Both the position numbers and the translations under genes were made by a program. Positions 48,624 to 59,329 of a DNA stretch of 64,000 nucleotides are shown in pieces. Below the pieces are notes generated by a model. It did no database searches. It saw only the letters and a list, made by a program, of their open reading frames with translations, and was not told the origin of the DNA. Numbering within the stretch: position 1 is the first letter of the stretch; each line of letters starts with the position of its first letter. The DNA comes from Thioalkalivibrio sp. ALJ7 (GTDB lineage Bacteria; Pseudomonadota; Gammaproteobacteria; Ectothiorhodospirales; Ectothiorhodospiraceae): assembly GCF_000376865.1 (NCBI RefSeq), contig NZ_AQXQ01000012.1, positions 186,001-250,000 on the forward strand. The letters run 5' to 3'.

Positions 48624-50498
48624 ATGGCCGACGCGCTCGACAGCACCCGGGAATTCCTCGGCGCTCATGCTCCGTTCGACCAGCTCGAAGCGGACGCGCT
48701 GGAGTTCCTGCTCCCACGCCTGGAGAGCCGCTTTTACGCGCGCGGCGCACGTATTACCGATCCCGAGGGCGGTCCGGCCCAACGCTTCCATATCATTCGC
48801 CAGGGCCGCATCCGGGGCGAATCGCCCAGTGAGGACGAACAGCTTTCCGGCAAGGCCTGGGAGTTGATCCCTGGCGAGTGCTTCCCGATCGGCGCTCTGC
48901 TGGGCCGCCGGGCGGTACACACCGTTCATCGGGCGGCGGAAGACACCGTCTGCCTGGAGCTGAGCCTGGAGGATTTCGACCGTCTGCGCGGGCGTTCCCG
49001 GGTGTTCAATGACTTCTGCACCCGACGCCTCGCGAACCTGCTGGATCGCCTGCAACAGGGCATGGACACACTGTCGGCTCGCGACAGCGGTGCCGGCCAG
49101 CTGAACACACCGCTCGCGTTGCGCATTGCGCGAGGCCCCGTGGTCTGCCGCCCGGACACCCATCTGCGGGATGTTCTGACGCAGATGCGCGACGAGCGCG
49201 TCGGCTCCGTGGTCGCAACCGACGACCAGCAACGTCCGGTCGGCATCTTCACCCTGCACGACCTGCTCTCTCGGGTCGCACTGGCCGATGTCGACCTGGA
49301 TACGCCCGTGCAGGCGGTCATGACCCCCGACCCGGTGGCACTGGAGGAAAGCACACCCGGCTTCGAAGGCATCGAGGCGATGACCGAACACGGGATGACG
49401 CACCTGTGCGTAGTGCGCGACGGGCGGTTGGTCGGCGTGCTGGGCGAACGCGACCTGTTGACCAGCCAACCACTGACGCTGGACGGGCTGGTGCGCGAGA
49501 TCCGCCGAGCGGACAGCGTCGCCGCGATTGCCGAACGCCTGCGCCAAGTGCCACGGCTGATCGAATCCATCGTCGGGCAGGGGGCCGAGGCCGATCAGGT
49601 CCTGCGTCTGATCACGCGTCTGAACGAGCACGCGACTCGCCGCGTGCTGGCCCTGCTGCGCCCCGAGCATGAGGCCATCGAAGGCATCGAGTTCACCTGG
49701 CTGGCCTTCGGCTCTCAGGCCCGTGAGGAACAGGCCCTGGTGACCGACCAGGACAACGGCATCCTGTTCGACGCCGAAGCCGATGACGCCGACGCCATCC
49801 GCGAGCGGCTGCTGCCCTACGCCAAGGCGGTGAATCAGGCGCTGGCCGAATGCGGCTTCACGCGATGCCCGGGCAACATCATGGCGGGCAACCCGGAATG
49901 TTGCCTGAGCGGCGAGGAGTGGGACCAGCGCTTCACCCGCTGGATCGAGCAAGGCACCCCGGAGCATCTGCTGAAGAGCAGCATCTTCTTCGATCTGCGC
50001 GCGGTAGACGGCAACACGGGACCGGTCGAGGCCCTGCGCACCCGCCTGCTGCAAAAGACTGCCTTCAACAGTCGCTTCCGCCGCCAGATGGCGGCCAATC
50101 AACAGATGTTCCGCCCACCCCTGGGGCTGTTCGGAGAGATCAAGAGCGGCGCCAAGGGTATCGACATCAAGAAACAGGGCCTGACGCCGTTCGTGGATGG
50201 TGCGCGGGTCATCGCACTGGCCGCCGAGCTGCCGGCCACCCGCACCCACGACCGCCTGGACCAGGCAGTCACTGCCGAGGTCATGCGCGAGGGCGACGCA
50301 CGCGACTACCACGCCGCCCTGCGCTATCTGCAGATGTTGCGCCTGCGGGCCCAGCAGAAGGCCATGCGCGAAGGGCGCGACGACGACAACCGAATCCGGC
50401 CGGAGGAACTGGGCACTCTTGAGGGACGCATCCTCAAGGAGTCCTTCCGGCAGGCTCGCAAGCTGCAAGGCCAGCTTGAAGTGCAGTACCAGCTGTGA
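48624..50498 (+). CDS. cNMP-binding/CBS/DUF294 putative nucleotidyltransferase (copy 1)
   Basis: 624 residues from the ATG at 48624; a TTG at 48591 is possible, and neither has a good SD. Order: cyclic-nucleotide-binding fold (~15-125, RFHIIRQGRIRGES), paired CBS domains (~155-285, VVCRPDTHLRDVLTQM, HGMTHLCVVRDGRLVGVLGE), a GlnD-like nucleotidyltransferase motif WLAFGSQAREEQALVTDQDN (~359-378), and the DUF294 C-terminal helical domain. It lies directly upstream of the DUF4212/SSS symporter pair and close to acs, a linkage seen for acetate uptake loci, so it probably senses adenylates and controls acetate metabolism. Confidence 0.9.
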   Translation: MADALDSTREFLGAHAPFDQLEADALEFLLPRLESRFYARGARITDPEGGPAQRFHIIRQGRIRGESPSEDEQLSGKAWELIPGECFPIGALLGRRAVHTVHRAAEDTVCLELSLEDFDRLRGRSRVFNDFCTRRLANLLDRLQQGMDTLSARDSGAGQLNTPLALRIARGPVVCRPDTHLRDVLTQMRDERVGSVVATDDQQRPVGIFTLHDLLSRVALADVDLDTPVQAVMTPDPVALEESTPGFEGIEAMTEHGMTHLCVVRDGRLVGVLGERDLLTSQPLTLDGLVREIRRADSVAAIAERLRQVPRLIESIVGQGAEADQVLRLITRLNEHATRRVLALLRPEHEAIEGIEFTWLAFGSQAREEQALVTDQDNGILFDAEADDADAIRERLLPYAKAVNQALAECGFTRCPGNIMAGNPECCLSGEEWDQRFTRWIEQGTPEHLLKSSIFFDLRAVDGNTGPVEALRTRLLQKTAFNSRFRRQMAANQQMFRPPLGLFGEIKSGAKGIDIKKQGLTPFVDGARVIALAAELPATRTHDRLDQAVTAEVMREGDARDYHAALRYLQMLRLRAQQKAMREGRDDDNRIRPEELGTLEGRILKESFRQARKLQGQLEVQYQL

Positions 50499-50553
50499 CG
50501 AATCGCATAGACGAGTCACGGCGAACAATAAAACCTATGAGAGGAGCAACGTC

Positions 50554-50817
50554 ATGTCACAAGAAGACCTGAGCCGGCAGGCCTACTGGCGCGCGCACCT
50601 GCGCCTGTTGGCAATCTGCCTCGCCGTCTGGTTTCTCGTGTCCTTTGGGCTGGGGATCATTCTGGCCGCGCCGCTGAACGCATTCTCAATCGGCGGCTAC
50701 CCACTGGGCTTCTGGTTCGCTCAGCAGGGCGCGATCTACACCTTCATCGCCGTGATCTTCGTTTATGCCTGGCGCATGAACGTCCTGGATCGCAAGTTCA
50801 ACGTCCACGAGGAGTAA
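50554..50817 (+). CDS. DUF4212 small symporter subunit
   Basis: 87 residues; ATG at 50554 with GAGGAG upstream. Two TM helices (LLAICLAVWFLVSFGLGIIL, AIYTFIAVIFVYAWRM) after the family start LSRQAYWRAHLRL. Always found immediately before VC_2705-type sodium:solute symporters, of which it is thought to be the small subunit. A 7-nt gap separates it from the symporter gene. Confidence 0.93.
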   Translation: MSQEDLSRQAYWRAHLRLLAICLAVWFLVSFGLGIILAAPLNAFSIGGYPLGFWFAQQGAIYTFIAVIFVYAWRMNVLDRKFNVHEE

Positions 50818-50824
50818 GACTGTC

Positions 50825-52597
50825 ATGGATCAACAGCTTCTAAGTCTGCTCGTGGTCGGGGCGACATTCGCCCTGTACATCGGCATCGCCATCTGGGCGC
50901 GGGCCGGATCGACGAGCGAGTTCTACGTTGCCGGACGCGGCATCAACCCAGTCGCAAACGGCATGGCCACGGCCGCGGACTGGATGTCCGCTGCTTCGTT
51001 CATTTCCATGGCCGGCCTGATCGCCTTCCTCGGTTTCACCGGGGGTGCCTACCTGATGGGCTGGACTGGCGGTTACGTGCTGATGGCCCTGCTGCTGGCG
51101 CCGTACCTGCGCAAGTTCGGGAAGTTCACGGTGCCGGAGTTTATCGGTGATCGGTTCTACTCGAAGGTCGCGCGTGTGGTCGCGGTGATCTCGCTGCTGG
51201 CCATGTCCATCACGTACGTGATCGGGCAGATGCGCGGTGTGGGGATCGCGTTCTCCAACATCCTCGAAGTGCCGCTGGCCATCGGTCTGATGTCGGGTAT
51301 GGCGGTGGTGTTCATCTACGCGGTGCTCGGCGGGATGAAGGGGATTACCTACACCCAGATCGCGCAGTACGTGATCATGATCTTCGCCTACACGGTGCCG
51401 GCGGTCTTCATCTCGCTGACGCTCACCGGCCAGGTGTTCCCGCAGATCGGCCTGGGTTCCACCCTGCAGGGTCAGGACACCTACCTGCTGGAGGCCCTGG
51501 ACCAGACCATGGTGGATCTTGGCTTCACCATGTACTCGGCCACCGAGGGCGGCATGAGCATGCTCAACATGTTCCTGCTGACGATGGCGCTGATGATCGG
51601 TACCGCCGGTCTGCCGCACGTGATCATCCGGTTCTTTACCGTGCCGCGTGTGCGCGATGCGCGTAAGTCCGCCGGCTGGGCGCTGGTCTTCATCGGCATC
51701 CTCTACACCACCGCCCCGGCGGTCGGTGCGATGGCGATCTGGAACCTGGTGAACACCGTGCATCCGGGCGAGATCGGCACCGAGGAAGGCCACCTGGCCT
51801 ACGAGGACAAGCCGGCCTGGATGGAGCGCTGGGAACAGACCGGTCTGCTCGCGTTCGAGGACAAGAACGAAGACGGTGTCATCCAGTACTACAACGACGC
51901 CAACGAAGAGTTCGCCGCGATGGCGGAAGAGGAATACGGCTGGGCCGGTTCCGAGATCGTGACCCTCGACCGCGACATCATGGTGCTGGCCAACCCCGAG
52001 ATCGCCGGGCTTCCGGGCTGGGTGATCGCGCTGGTTGCAGCCGGTGGTATCGCGGCGGCCCTGTCGACCGCGGCCGGGTTGTTGTTGGCGATCTCGTCAT
52101 CCATCTCGCATGACTTGCTGAAGGGGGTCTTCATGCCCCGAATCAGTGAGAAAAACGAGTTGCTGGCGGGACGTATATCGATGGCAGGCGCCATCCTGTT
52201 CGCTGGCTACCTGGGGTTGAATCCACCAGGCTTCGCAGCGGAGGTGGTTGCACTCGCCTTCGGTCTCGCCGCGGCGTCGCTCTTCCCGACCCTGATGATG
52301 GGCATCTTCATGAAGAAGATGAACAAGGAAGGCGCGATCGCCGGCATGCTGGTCGGTCTGGGTACCACCCTGCTGTACATCTTCACGTACAAGGGTTGGT
52401 TCTTCTTCTCCGGCACCGCCATGCTCCCGGATAACCCGGACGGCTGGCTGCTGGGTGTGAACCCGACCGGCTTCGGCGCCATCGGCGCGGTGTTTAACTT
52501 CGTCACGGCCTACATTGTGATGAAGCTGACCAAGGAGCCGCCGCAGGACATCCAGGATCTGGTGGAAAGCGTGCGCGTACCGCGTACCGAGAGCTGA
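50825..52597 (+). CDS. Sodium:solute symporter, VC_2705/ActP-like (probable acetate uptake)
   Basis: 590 residues; ATG at 50825. About 13 TM segments of the SSS family: STSEFYVAGRGINPVANGMA, AADWMSAASFISMAGLIAFL, GLPHVIIRFFTVPRVRDARK, STAAGLLLAISSSISHDLLK. An acidic periplasmic/loop insert (residues ~320-385: GTEEGHLAYEDKPAWMERWE...) is typical of the VC_2705 subgroup. The DUF4212 partner and acs nearby point to a small monocarboxylate, most likely acetate, driven by Na+. It is followed by two terminators. Confidence 0.93.
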   Translation: MDQQLLSLLVVGATFALYIGIAIWARAGSTSEFYVAGRGINPVANGMATAADWMSAASFISMAGLIAFLGFTGGAYLMGWTGGYVLMALLLAPYLRKFGKFTVPEFIGDRFYSKVARVVAVISLLAMSITYVIGQMRGVGIAFSNILEVPLAIGLMSGMAVVFIYAVLGGMKGITYTQIAQYVIMIFAYTVPAVFISLTLTGQVFPQIGLGSTLQGQDTYLLEALDQTMVDLGFTMYSATEGGMSMLNMFLLTMALMIGTAGLPHVIIRFFTVPRVRDARKSAGWALVFIGILYTTAPAVGAMAIWNLVNTVHPGEIGTEEGHLAYEDKPAWMERWEQTGLLAFEDKNEDGVIQYYNDANEEFAAMAEEEYGWAGSEIVTLDRDIMVLANPEIAGLPGWVIALVAAGGIAAALSTAAGLLLAISSSISHDLLKGVFMPRISEKNELLAGRISMAGAILFAGYLGLNPPGFAAEVVALAFGLAAASLFPTLMMGIFMKKMNKEGAIAGMLVGLGTTLLYIFTYKGWFFFSGTAMLPDNPDGWLLGVNPTGFGAIGAVFNFVTAYIVMKLTKEPPQDIQDLVESVRVPRTES

Positions 52598-52602
52598 TGG
52601 AC

Positions 52603-52717
52603 GACCCCTTCATGCCAGGCTTCAACGGCATGAAGGGGTCCCCACCACCATGACTGGATGGACATTCAGTTGTACTAACGACGGGGTCGGCTCGGGATTT
52701 CCTAGCCGACCCTTTTT
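52603..52717 (+). terminator. Tandem terminators after the symporter gene
   Basis: Stem 1: GACCCCTTCATGCC / GGCATGAAGGGGTC (52603-52640), no T-run. Stem 2: GGGTCGGCT / AGCCGACCC (52684-52712) followed by TTTTTG, a standard intrinsic terminator. Confidence 0.8.
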
Positions 52718-52742
52718 GTCTCCGAGGCTTCTAACCGTCTCG

Positions 52743-52789
52743 GGGACAACCGGCAATCGATCACGCTATGGTCGGTTGCCGGTTGTCCC
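52743..52789 (+). promoter_or_regulatory. Leader hairpin upstream of the second DUF294 gene
   Basis: GGGACAACCGGCAA (52743-52756) and TTGCCGGTTGTCCC (52776-52789) form a 14-bp perfect stem with a 19-nt loop, ending 29 nt before the ATG. The arms are too perfect for chance. It could be an operator dyad or an attenuator. Confidence 0.5.
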
Positions 52790-52818
52790 GACCCTCAACC
52801 CTCCCATACGGACCTCGC

Positions 52819-54669
52819 ATGAACGGTGAACTCGAAGAGATCCGCGAGTTTCTCGATCGCTGCCCGGACCTGGCCACCTTGCCGGAGGCCAGCCGGGGCG
52901 CACTGGTGCGTCGGCTCGTCCTGCGCTACCTGCGCCAAGGCAGCGACTTTCCGCCGGAGGCCGAGCCGGGGCTGTGGATCGTACGCACCGGCACGGTGGA
53001 GATCCGTGACGAGCGCGACACCCTGCGCGACCGCCTCGGCGAGGGCGATGCCGCCCACATCCCCGATGCCCCGAACAACGCCGTGGGCACGGTCACCGAG
53101 GACGCACTGATCTATCACCTGCCGCGTGATCGCGCTCGTGAACTGGCCGCGCAGGATGGTGCCATCGCGGAATATCTCGCCGACGATGCGCCACGCCCCC
53201 TCAACGCGCGCCGCGATACGGCAGGGACCGCCGGCGACCGCAGCCTGCTCACCACTCCAGTGCGTGCGCTGATGAGCGCGGATCCGGTACTGGGTGTCAC
53301 CACCCTTAGCCTGCGCGACGCCGCGCGCCTGATGGACCGCGCCGACATCTCGGCCCTGCTGCTGCACACCCCGGACCGCCCGCGCGAGCCTTGCGGCATC
53401 CTCACGGACACCGACCTGCGCCGCGCACTCGCCCGAGGCGAAGATCCGCAACGGCCCGCGGGCGAATGCATGGCCTCTCCGCTGACCACCGTGACTCGCG
53501 GCACCCCGGCGTTCGAGGCCTTGCTGCTGATGGCCCGGCATGACATCCACCATCTACCGGTGGTCGACGACCAGGGCTCGGCACTGGCCGGCATCCTCTC
53601 CAGTACGGACCTGATCCGCCACCAGGGCACCAGTGCCGTCTACCTGGTCCGCGACCTGCGCCGGGCCGATAACCTTGCCGCCCTCAAGAACGTCATGCAG
53701 GCCCTGCCCCAGCTCCAGGTCCAGCTCGTAGAGGCCGGTGCGGATGCCACCCAGATCACCCAGACCATCACCACGGTGATCGACACCCTGACTCAGCGCC
53801 TGATTGAGCTGTTTGAGCGCGATCACGGCTCTGCCCCCTGCGGCTACGCCTGGCTCGCCAGCGGCAGCCAGGGGCGTCTGGAACAGACGGTTTTCACCGA
53901 CCAGGACACCGCTCTCATCATCGCCGACGATGCGCCCTCTGGGGCCGACAACTGGTTCGCCCAGCTCGCCGGGCACGTCACCTCGGGTCTGGACGCCTGC
54001 GGCATTCGGGCCTGCCCCGGTGATGTCGACCCGACTCACCCGGACTGGCGCCGCCCGGCCGCCGACTGGGCGCGGGAGATGGAGCGCGTCCTGCACCACC
54101 CGGCTCCACGCGACGCCATGCTCGCGACCCATTACCTTGATATGCGCGTAATCCACGGCGAGACGGACCTGTACGAACCCCTGCGTCGGCGCGCCCTGGA
54201 GGCAGGTCAACGTCACGAAGCCCTGCTGACCGCCCTGGCCGATCAGGCCCGCGACCTCCCCACCCCACTTGGCTTCTTCCGCCAGTTCGTACTGGAAGAC
54301 AGCGGCGAACACGCCGACACCCTGGACCTGAAGATGCGTGGCCTGCTTCCGATCGTCGCCATGGCCCGGGTATTCGCCCTGAACGCCGGCAGCCGGGCGC
54401 ACGGCACGGTGGATCGCCTGCGCGCAGCGACCCGCGCCGGGGTCATCGGCGAGGCCACCACCGACAACCTGATCGACGCCTGGCACTACATCGCGGGGCT
54501 GCGGGCGCGCCACCAGGCCGCCCAGATCCGCAGCGGCATGGCACCGGACAACGCGCTGGACCCGACACAACTGTCCTCCCTGGAACGCAGCCATCTAAAG
54601 ACCGCCTTCCGTCTGGTAAGCGATGCGCGCAAGACGACGCTGGCCAACGCCGAACGGGTCCACGGCTAA
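52819..54669 (+). CDS. cNMP-binding/CBS/DUF294 putative nucleotidyltransferase (copy 2)
   Basis: 616 residues from the ATG at 52819. The same architecture as the copy at 48624: a shortened cNMP-like domain (~20-115), two CBS domains (~150-275, SADPVLGVTTLSLRDAARLM, MARHDIHHLPVVDDQGSALA), the nucleotidyltransferase motif ASGSQGRLEQTVFTDQD (~347-363) and the DUF294_C domain with DLKMRGLLPIVAMARVFAL. The cNMP part is poorly conserved and may not bind ligand. It lies between the symporter and an exonuclease gene, followed by acs. Paralogous regulators on both sides of one transporter are unusual. Confidence 0.9.
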   Translation: MNGELEEIREFLDRCPDLATLPEASRGALVRRLVLRYLRQGSDFPPEAEPGLWIVRTGTVEIRDERDTLRDRLGEGDAAHIPDAPNNAVGTVTEDALIYHLPRDRARELAAQDGAIAEYLADDAPRPLNARRDTAGTAGDRSLLTTPVRALMSADPVLGVTTLSLRDAARLMDRADISALLLHTPDRPREPCGILTDTDLRRALARGEDPQRPAGECMASPLTTVTRGTPAFEALLLMARHDIHHLPVVDDQGSALAGILSSTDLIRHQGTSAVYLVRDLRRADNLAALKNVMQALPQLQVQLVEAGADATQITQTITTVIDTLTQRLIELFERDHGSAPCGYAWLASGSQGRLEQTVFTDQDTALIIADDAPSGADNWFAQLAGHVTSGLDACGIRACPGDVDPTHPDWRRPAADWAREMERVLHHPAPRDAMLATHYLDMRVIHGETDLYEPLRRRALEAGQRHEALLTALADQARDLPTPLGFFRQFVLEDSGEHADTLDLKMRGLLPIVAMARVFALNAGSRAHGTVDRLRAATRAGVIGEATTDNLIDAWHYIAGLRARHQAAQIRSGMAPDNALDPTQLSSLERSHLKTAFRLVSDARKTTLANAERVHG

Positions 54670-54685
54670 TGCATCCGCCCATCTG

Positions 54686-55423
54686 ATGGAATGCCACCTG
54701 CACAACAACGACTGGCTGCGTCCACCCGGTCACTGGCGCTTCTGCCACAAGCGCCGCCAAGCGGCCCGCCAAACGCCACCCGGCGCACTGCGCGATTGCA
54801 TGGAGACCCCGCTACCCAATGCCCGGCAGCCGGTCGCGACCGCGCGCTTCCTGGCGGTGGACCTGGAAACGACCGGTCTGGATCCAGAGCGCGACCGCAT
54901 CCTCAGCCTCGGCTGGGTGGCGCTGGAGGGCCCACGCATTGATCTGGCGACCGCCGACCAGCGGCTGGTGCGCGCCGAGGGCCTGGTACCCGAGGCCAGC
55001 GCGGTCATCCACCGCATCACTGATCAACAGGCGGCCGGGGGCGTGGCACTGGACGAGGCCCTGGAGGCCCTGTTCCAGGCGCTCGCGGGCCGCATCATGG
55101 TGGCGCATCACGCGGCCCTGGAAATCGGCTTCCTGGAACAGGCCTGCCAGCGTCTGTACGGCGTGCGCCCGCCGCTCGCCATCGTGGATACGCTGCGCCT
55201 GGCAGAGACGGCCCTGCGTCGCGCCGGACAGCCCATCCCGGCGCACGGGCTGCGGCTGCACACCCTGCGGGCACGCTACAACCTTCCGGCCTACCGGGCC
55301 CACGACGCGCTGTTCGACGCGATCGCTGCGGGCGAGCTATTCGCCGCGCTGCTGAGTCGCCAATCACCGGACGGAGACCTGCCACTCGGGCGCGTCCTGT
55401 TCCGTCCTGCGTGGCTCTGGTGA
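54686..55423 (+). CDS. DnaQ-like 3'-5' exonuclease
   Basis: 245 residues from the ATG at 54686, 16 nt after the DUF294 stop; no clear SD. DEDDh exonuclease fold: ARFLAVDLETTGLDPERDRI (Asp/Glu, ~53-72), GRIMVAHHAALEIGFLEQAC (Asp position occupied in a HHAALE context rather than HNAxFD; note) and YRAHDALFDAIAAGELFAAL (His/Asp). In motif II the usual Asp is replaced by Glu (ALEIGF), a known variation in this subfamily linked with DUF294 genes. It may act on nucleic acids or nucleotides produced in acetate/adenylate signalling. Confidence 0.85.
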   Translation: MECHLHNNDWLRPPGHWRFCHKRRQAARQTPPGALRDCMETPLPNARQPVATARFLAVDLETTGLDPERDRILSLGWVALEGPRIDLATADQRLVRAEGLVPEASAVIHRITDQQAAGGVALDEALEALFQALAGRIMVAHHAALEIGFLEQACQRLYGVRPPLAIVDTLRLAETALRRAGQPIPAHGLRLHTLRARYNLPAYRAHDALFDAIAAGELFAALLSRQSPDGDLPLGRVLFRPAWLW

Positions 55424-55525
55424 GCGCGGCCAATCGCCCGCTCGCATGCTATCCTCGCACCCACCAACGGAGGTGCCCATCCGGCATCCCGCCAACGAAT
55501 ACAAAAAACCGTTCTGGAGGCCCTG

Positions 55526-57484
<1,959 letters not shown>

Positions 57485-57489
57485 GCCTC

Positions 57490-57514
57490 GGGCCGGGGCC
57501 CCACGCCCCGGCCC
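57490..57514 (+). terminator. GC-rich terminator of acs
   Basis: GGGCCGGGGC-(CCCAC)-GCCCCGGCCC followed by TGTTGTT, 6 nt after the acs stop. Confidence 0.75.
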
Positions 57515-57524
57515 TGTTGTTCCC

Positions 57525-57595
57525 GTAGGAGGCCAGCCCTCTGGCCGATAGAGCGCCGGATCGGCCCTCAATCGGCCAGAGGGCTGGCCTCCTAC
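57525..57595. repeat. 25-bp perfect inverted repeat (REP/BIME-like)
   Basis: The left arm starts GTAGGAGGCCAGCCCTCTGG (57525-57549), and the right arm is its exact reverse complement (57571-57595), with a 21-nt spacer. The GTAGGAGGC start resembles the ends of the REP at 29615-29640 (CTCCTAC). Confidence 0.8.
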
Positions 57596-57675
57596 CATTC
57601 CGGGGTATCATTCGTCATCACAAGCCCTTACCCATATCGACACACCCCAGGCCGCCCTACCCATGAGCCCCCCTC

Positions 57676-57880
57676 CCCGTCATTGCAGGGAGCGCCGCGA
57701 CACGGCAACCACCCCCTCCCCGTCATTGCGAGGAGGCGAAGCCGACGTGGCAATCTTCACCCGAAACCACCGGGGGTGAAAATGCCGCCGTGCCAGCGTT
57801 CAGAGGTTGCTTCGTCGCTGCGCTGCTCGCAATGACGGGGAGGAGGGTTCCGCCTCCTCGCAATGACAGGAAGGAGGGGT
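57676..57880. repeat. Cluster of CGTCATTGCGAGG-type repeats
   Basis: At least four truncated units: CCCCGTCATTGCAGGG, CCCCGTCATTGCGAGG with AGGCGAAGCC, GCTCGCAATGACGGGG and CTCCTCGCAATGACAGG, in both orientations. They fill the acs-modE gap; no gene is supported. Confidence 0.75.
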
Positions 57881-57939
57881 ATCATTTGTTAATACGCCCT
57901 TCCCGTACCCGTATCGGCAAACCCCAGGCCAGCCCCCGC

Positions 57940-58326
57940 ATGAGCACCCACCACTCCGACGACCACAAGGACCACCCCCAAGCCCCGCGCCTGCGTGTGC
58001 TGCTGGGCGAGGTCACGGCAATGGGCCCAGGCAAGGCGATGCTGCTGGAGGCGATCCGCGACAAGGGCTCGATCTCCGCCGCCGCGCGCAGTGTGGGCAT
58101 GTCCTACCGCCGCGCCTGGGACCTGGTCGAGACCATGAACCAGAGCTTCCGGGAGCCCGTCGTGGCCACCGCCAAGGGCGGCGCTGGGGGTGGCGGGGCT
58201 CAGGTCACCGACTTTGGCGAGACGGTGCTTGGGCGCTATCGCGACATGGAACGCCAAGCCTGCGAGGCACTGCGCGACGAGCTGCACGCCTTCGCCGACT
58301 TCCTCGCCGACGACCACAAGCCGTAA
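57940..58326 (+). CDS. ModE-type N-terminal HTH regulator (single domain)
   Basis: 128 residues from the ATG at 57940. The winged-HTH of ModE is clear: MLLEAIRDKGSISAAARSVG, MSYRRAWDLVETMNQSFREP, GGGAQVTDFGETVLGRYRDM. Full-length ModE has ~260 residues with C-terminal molybdate-binding (TOBE/Mop) domains; these are absent, so molybdate sensing would need another partner. It precedes modABC by 196 nt and probably regulates it. Confidence 0.88.
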   Translation: MSTHHSDDHKDHPQAPRLRVLLGEVTAMGPGKAMLLEAIRDKGSISAAARSVGMSYRRAWDLVETMNQSFREPVVATAKGGAGGGGAQVTDFGETVLGRYRDMERQACEALRDELHAFADFLADDHKP

Positions 58327-58428
58327 CCCCGACCCCAGCCTTGACGGCCCTCCCCCCGCCCCGCATCATTGCCCCAATCGATATGCAAACTGAAATATAA
58401 CGAACCGGGCACCCATCCTGACCAGAAG

Positions 58429-58468
58429 GCCGTCACTGCGAGGAACCACGCGACGAAGCAGTCTCCCA
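58429..58468. repeat. CGTCATTGCGAGG-type repeat, fragment
   Basis: CCGTCACTGCGAGGAACCAC then GCGACGAAGCAGTCTCCC matches the consensus of this family. It lies between the modE-like gene and modA. Confidence 0.6.
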
Positions 58469-58522
58469 ACGGAACCACCCGAACCCTCTACAACCCGCAC
58501 CCACAGGGAACAAACCCACAGC

Positions 58523-59323
58523 ATGCACCTGCGCGCCCTCCTCCTGACGCTGCTCCTCCTGCTACCGGGCCTTTCCAGCGCCAACGGGCCGCTCACCATC
58601 GCCGCCGCCTCCGACCTGCGCTTCGCCCTGGACGAGATCCTGGACGCCTACCGCGAGGCCCATCCGGAAGACGCGGTACGCGTCACCTACGGCTCCTCCG
58701 GCCGCATGACGACGCAGATCCTGAACGGCGCGCCTTACGACATCTTCTTCTCCGCCGATATCGCCTACCCGGAGCGGCTCTACGCGGAGGGTGCCGCCGT
58801 CACCGAGCCGTCCGTCTATGCGATCGGCCGCATCGTGCTGTGGAGTAACCGCATGGACACCTCAGAGATGATGCTGGAAGACCTGCTAGGCGACGACATC
58901 CGCCGCGTCGCCATCGCATCGCCCAGCCACGCGCCCTACGGCGTGCGCGCGATGGAGGCACTCAAGTCCGTTGGCGTCTGGGACGACCTGCAGCCGAAGA
59001 TCGTCAATGGCGACAACATCGCCCAGACCGCGCGCATGGTGCAGGCCGGCGGCGCGGACATCGGGATCATCGCCTTGTCGCTCGCCAAGTTCCCCGATCT
59101 GGCCGAGCACCCGCACCACCTGATAGACGACGCCCTGCACGAACCACTGACCCAGGGCTTCGTGATTACCCGCCGCGGCAAGGACAAGGACTCGGCCCAC
59201 CGCTTCGCCGAGTACATGAATCGCGACACCGCACGGGACATCATGCGCCGCTACGGCTTTGTCATGCCCGACGATGAAGCCGCCGAGAACGCCTCCAAAG
59301 GCGCCGACCGCGAGGCTATGTAG
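58523..59323 (+). CDS. modA: Molybdate ABC transporter substrate-binding protein
   Basis: 266 residues; ATG at 58523. The signal peptide is ~1-20 (LRALLLTLLLLLPGLSSA). ModA pattern: LTIAAASDLRFALDEI, VTYGSSGRMTTQILNGAPYD IFFSAD, and ADIGIIALSLAKFP; the Ser residues of SDL and GSSG line the oxyanion site. It binds molybdate or tungstate in the periplasm. 6 nt before modB. Confidence 0.93.
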   Translation: MHLRALLLTLLLLLPGLSSANGPLTIAAASDLRFALDEILDAYREAHPEDAVRVTYGSSGRMTTQILNGAPYDIFFSADIAYPERLYAEGAAVTEPSVYAIGRIVLWSNRMDTSEMMLEDLLGDDIRRVAIASPSHAPYGVRAMEALKSVGVWDDLQPKIVNGDNIAQTARMVQAGGADIGIIALSLAKFPDLAEHPHHLIDDALHEPLTQGFVITRRGKDKDSAHRFAEYMNRDTARDIMRRYGFVMPDDEAAENASKGADREAM

Positions 59324-59329
59324 AGCTGT

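Noticed and set aside
48522-50528. 668-codon minus-strand open frame
   Set aside because: Exactly antisense to the DUF294 gene, which has clear catalytic motifs.
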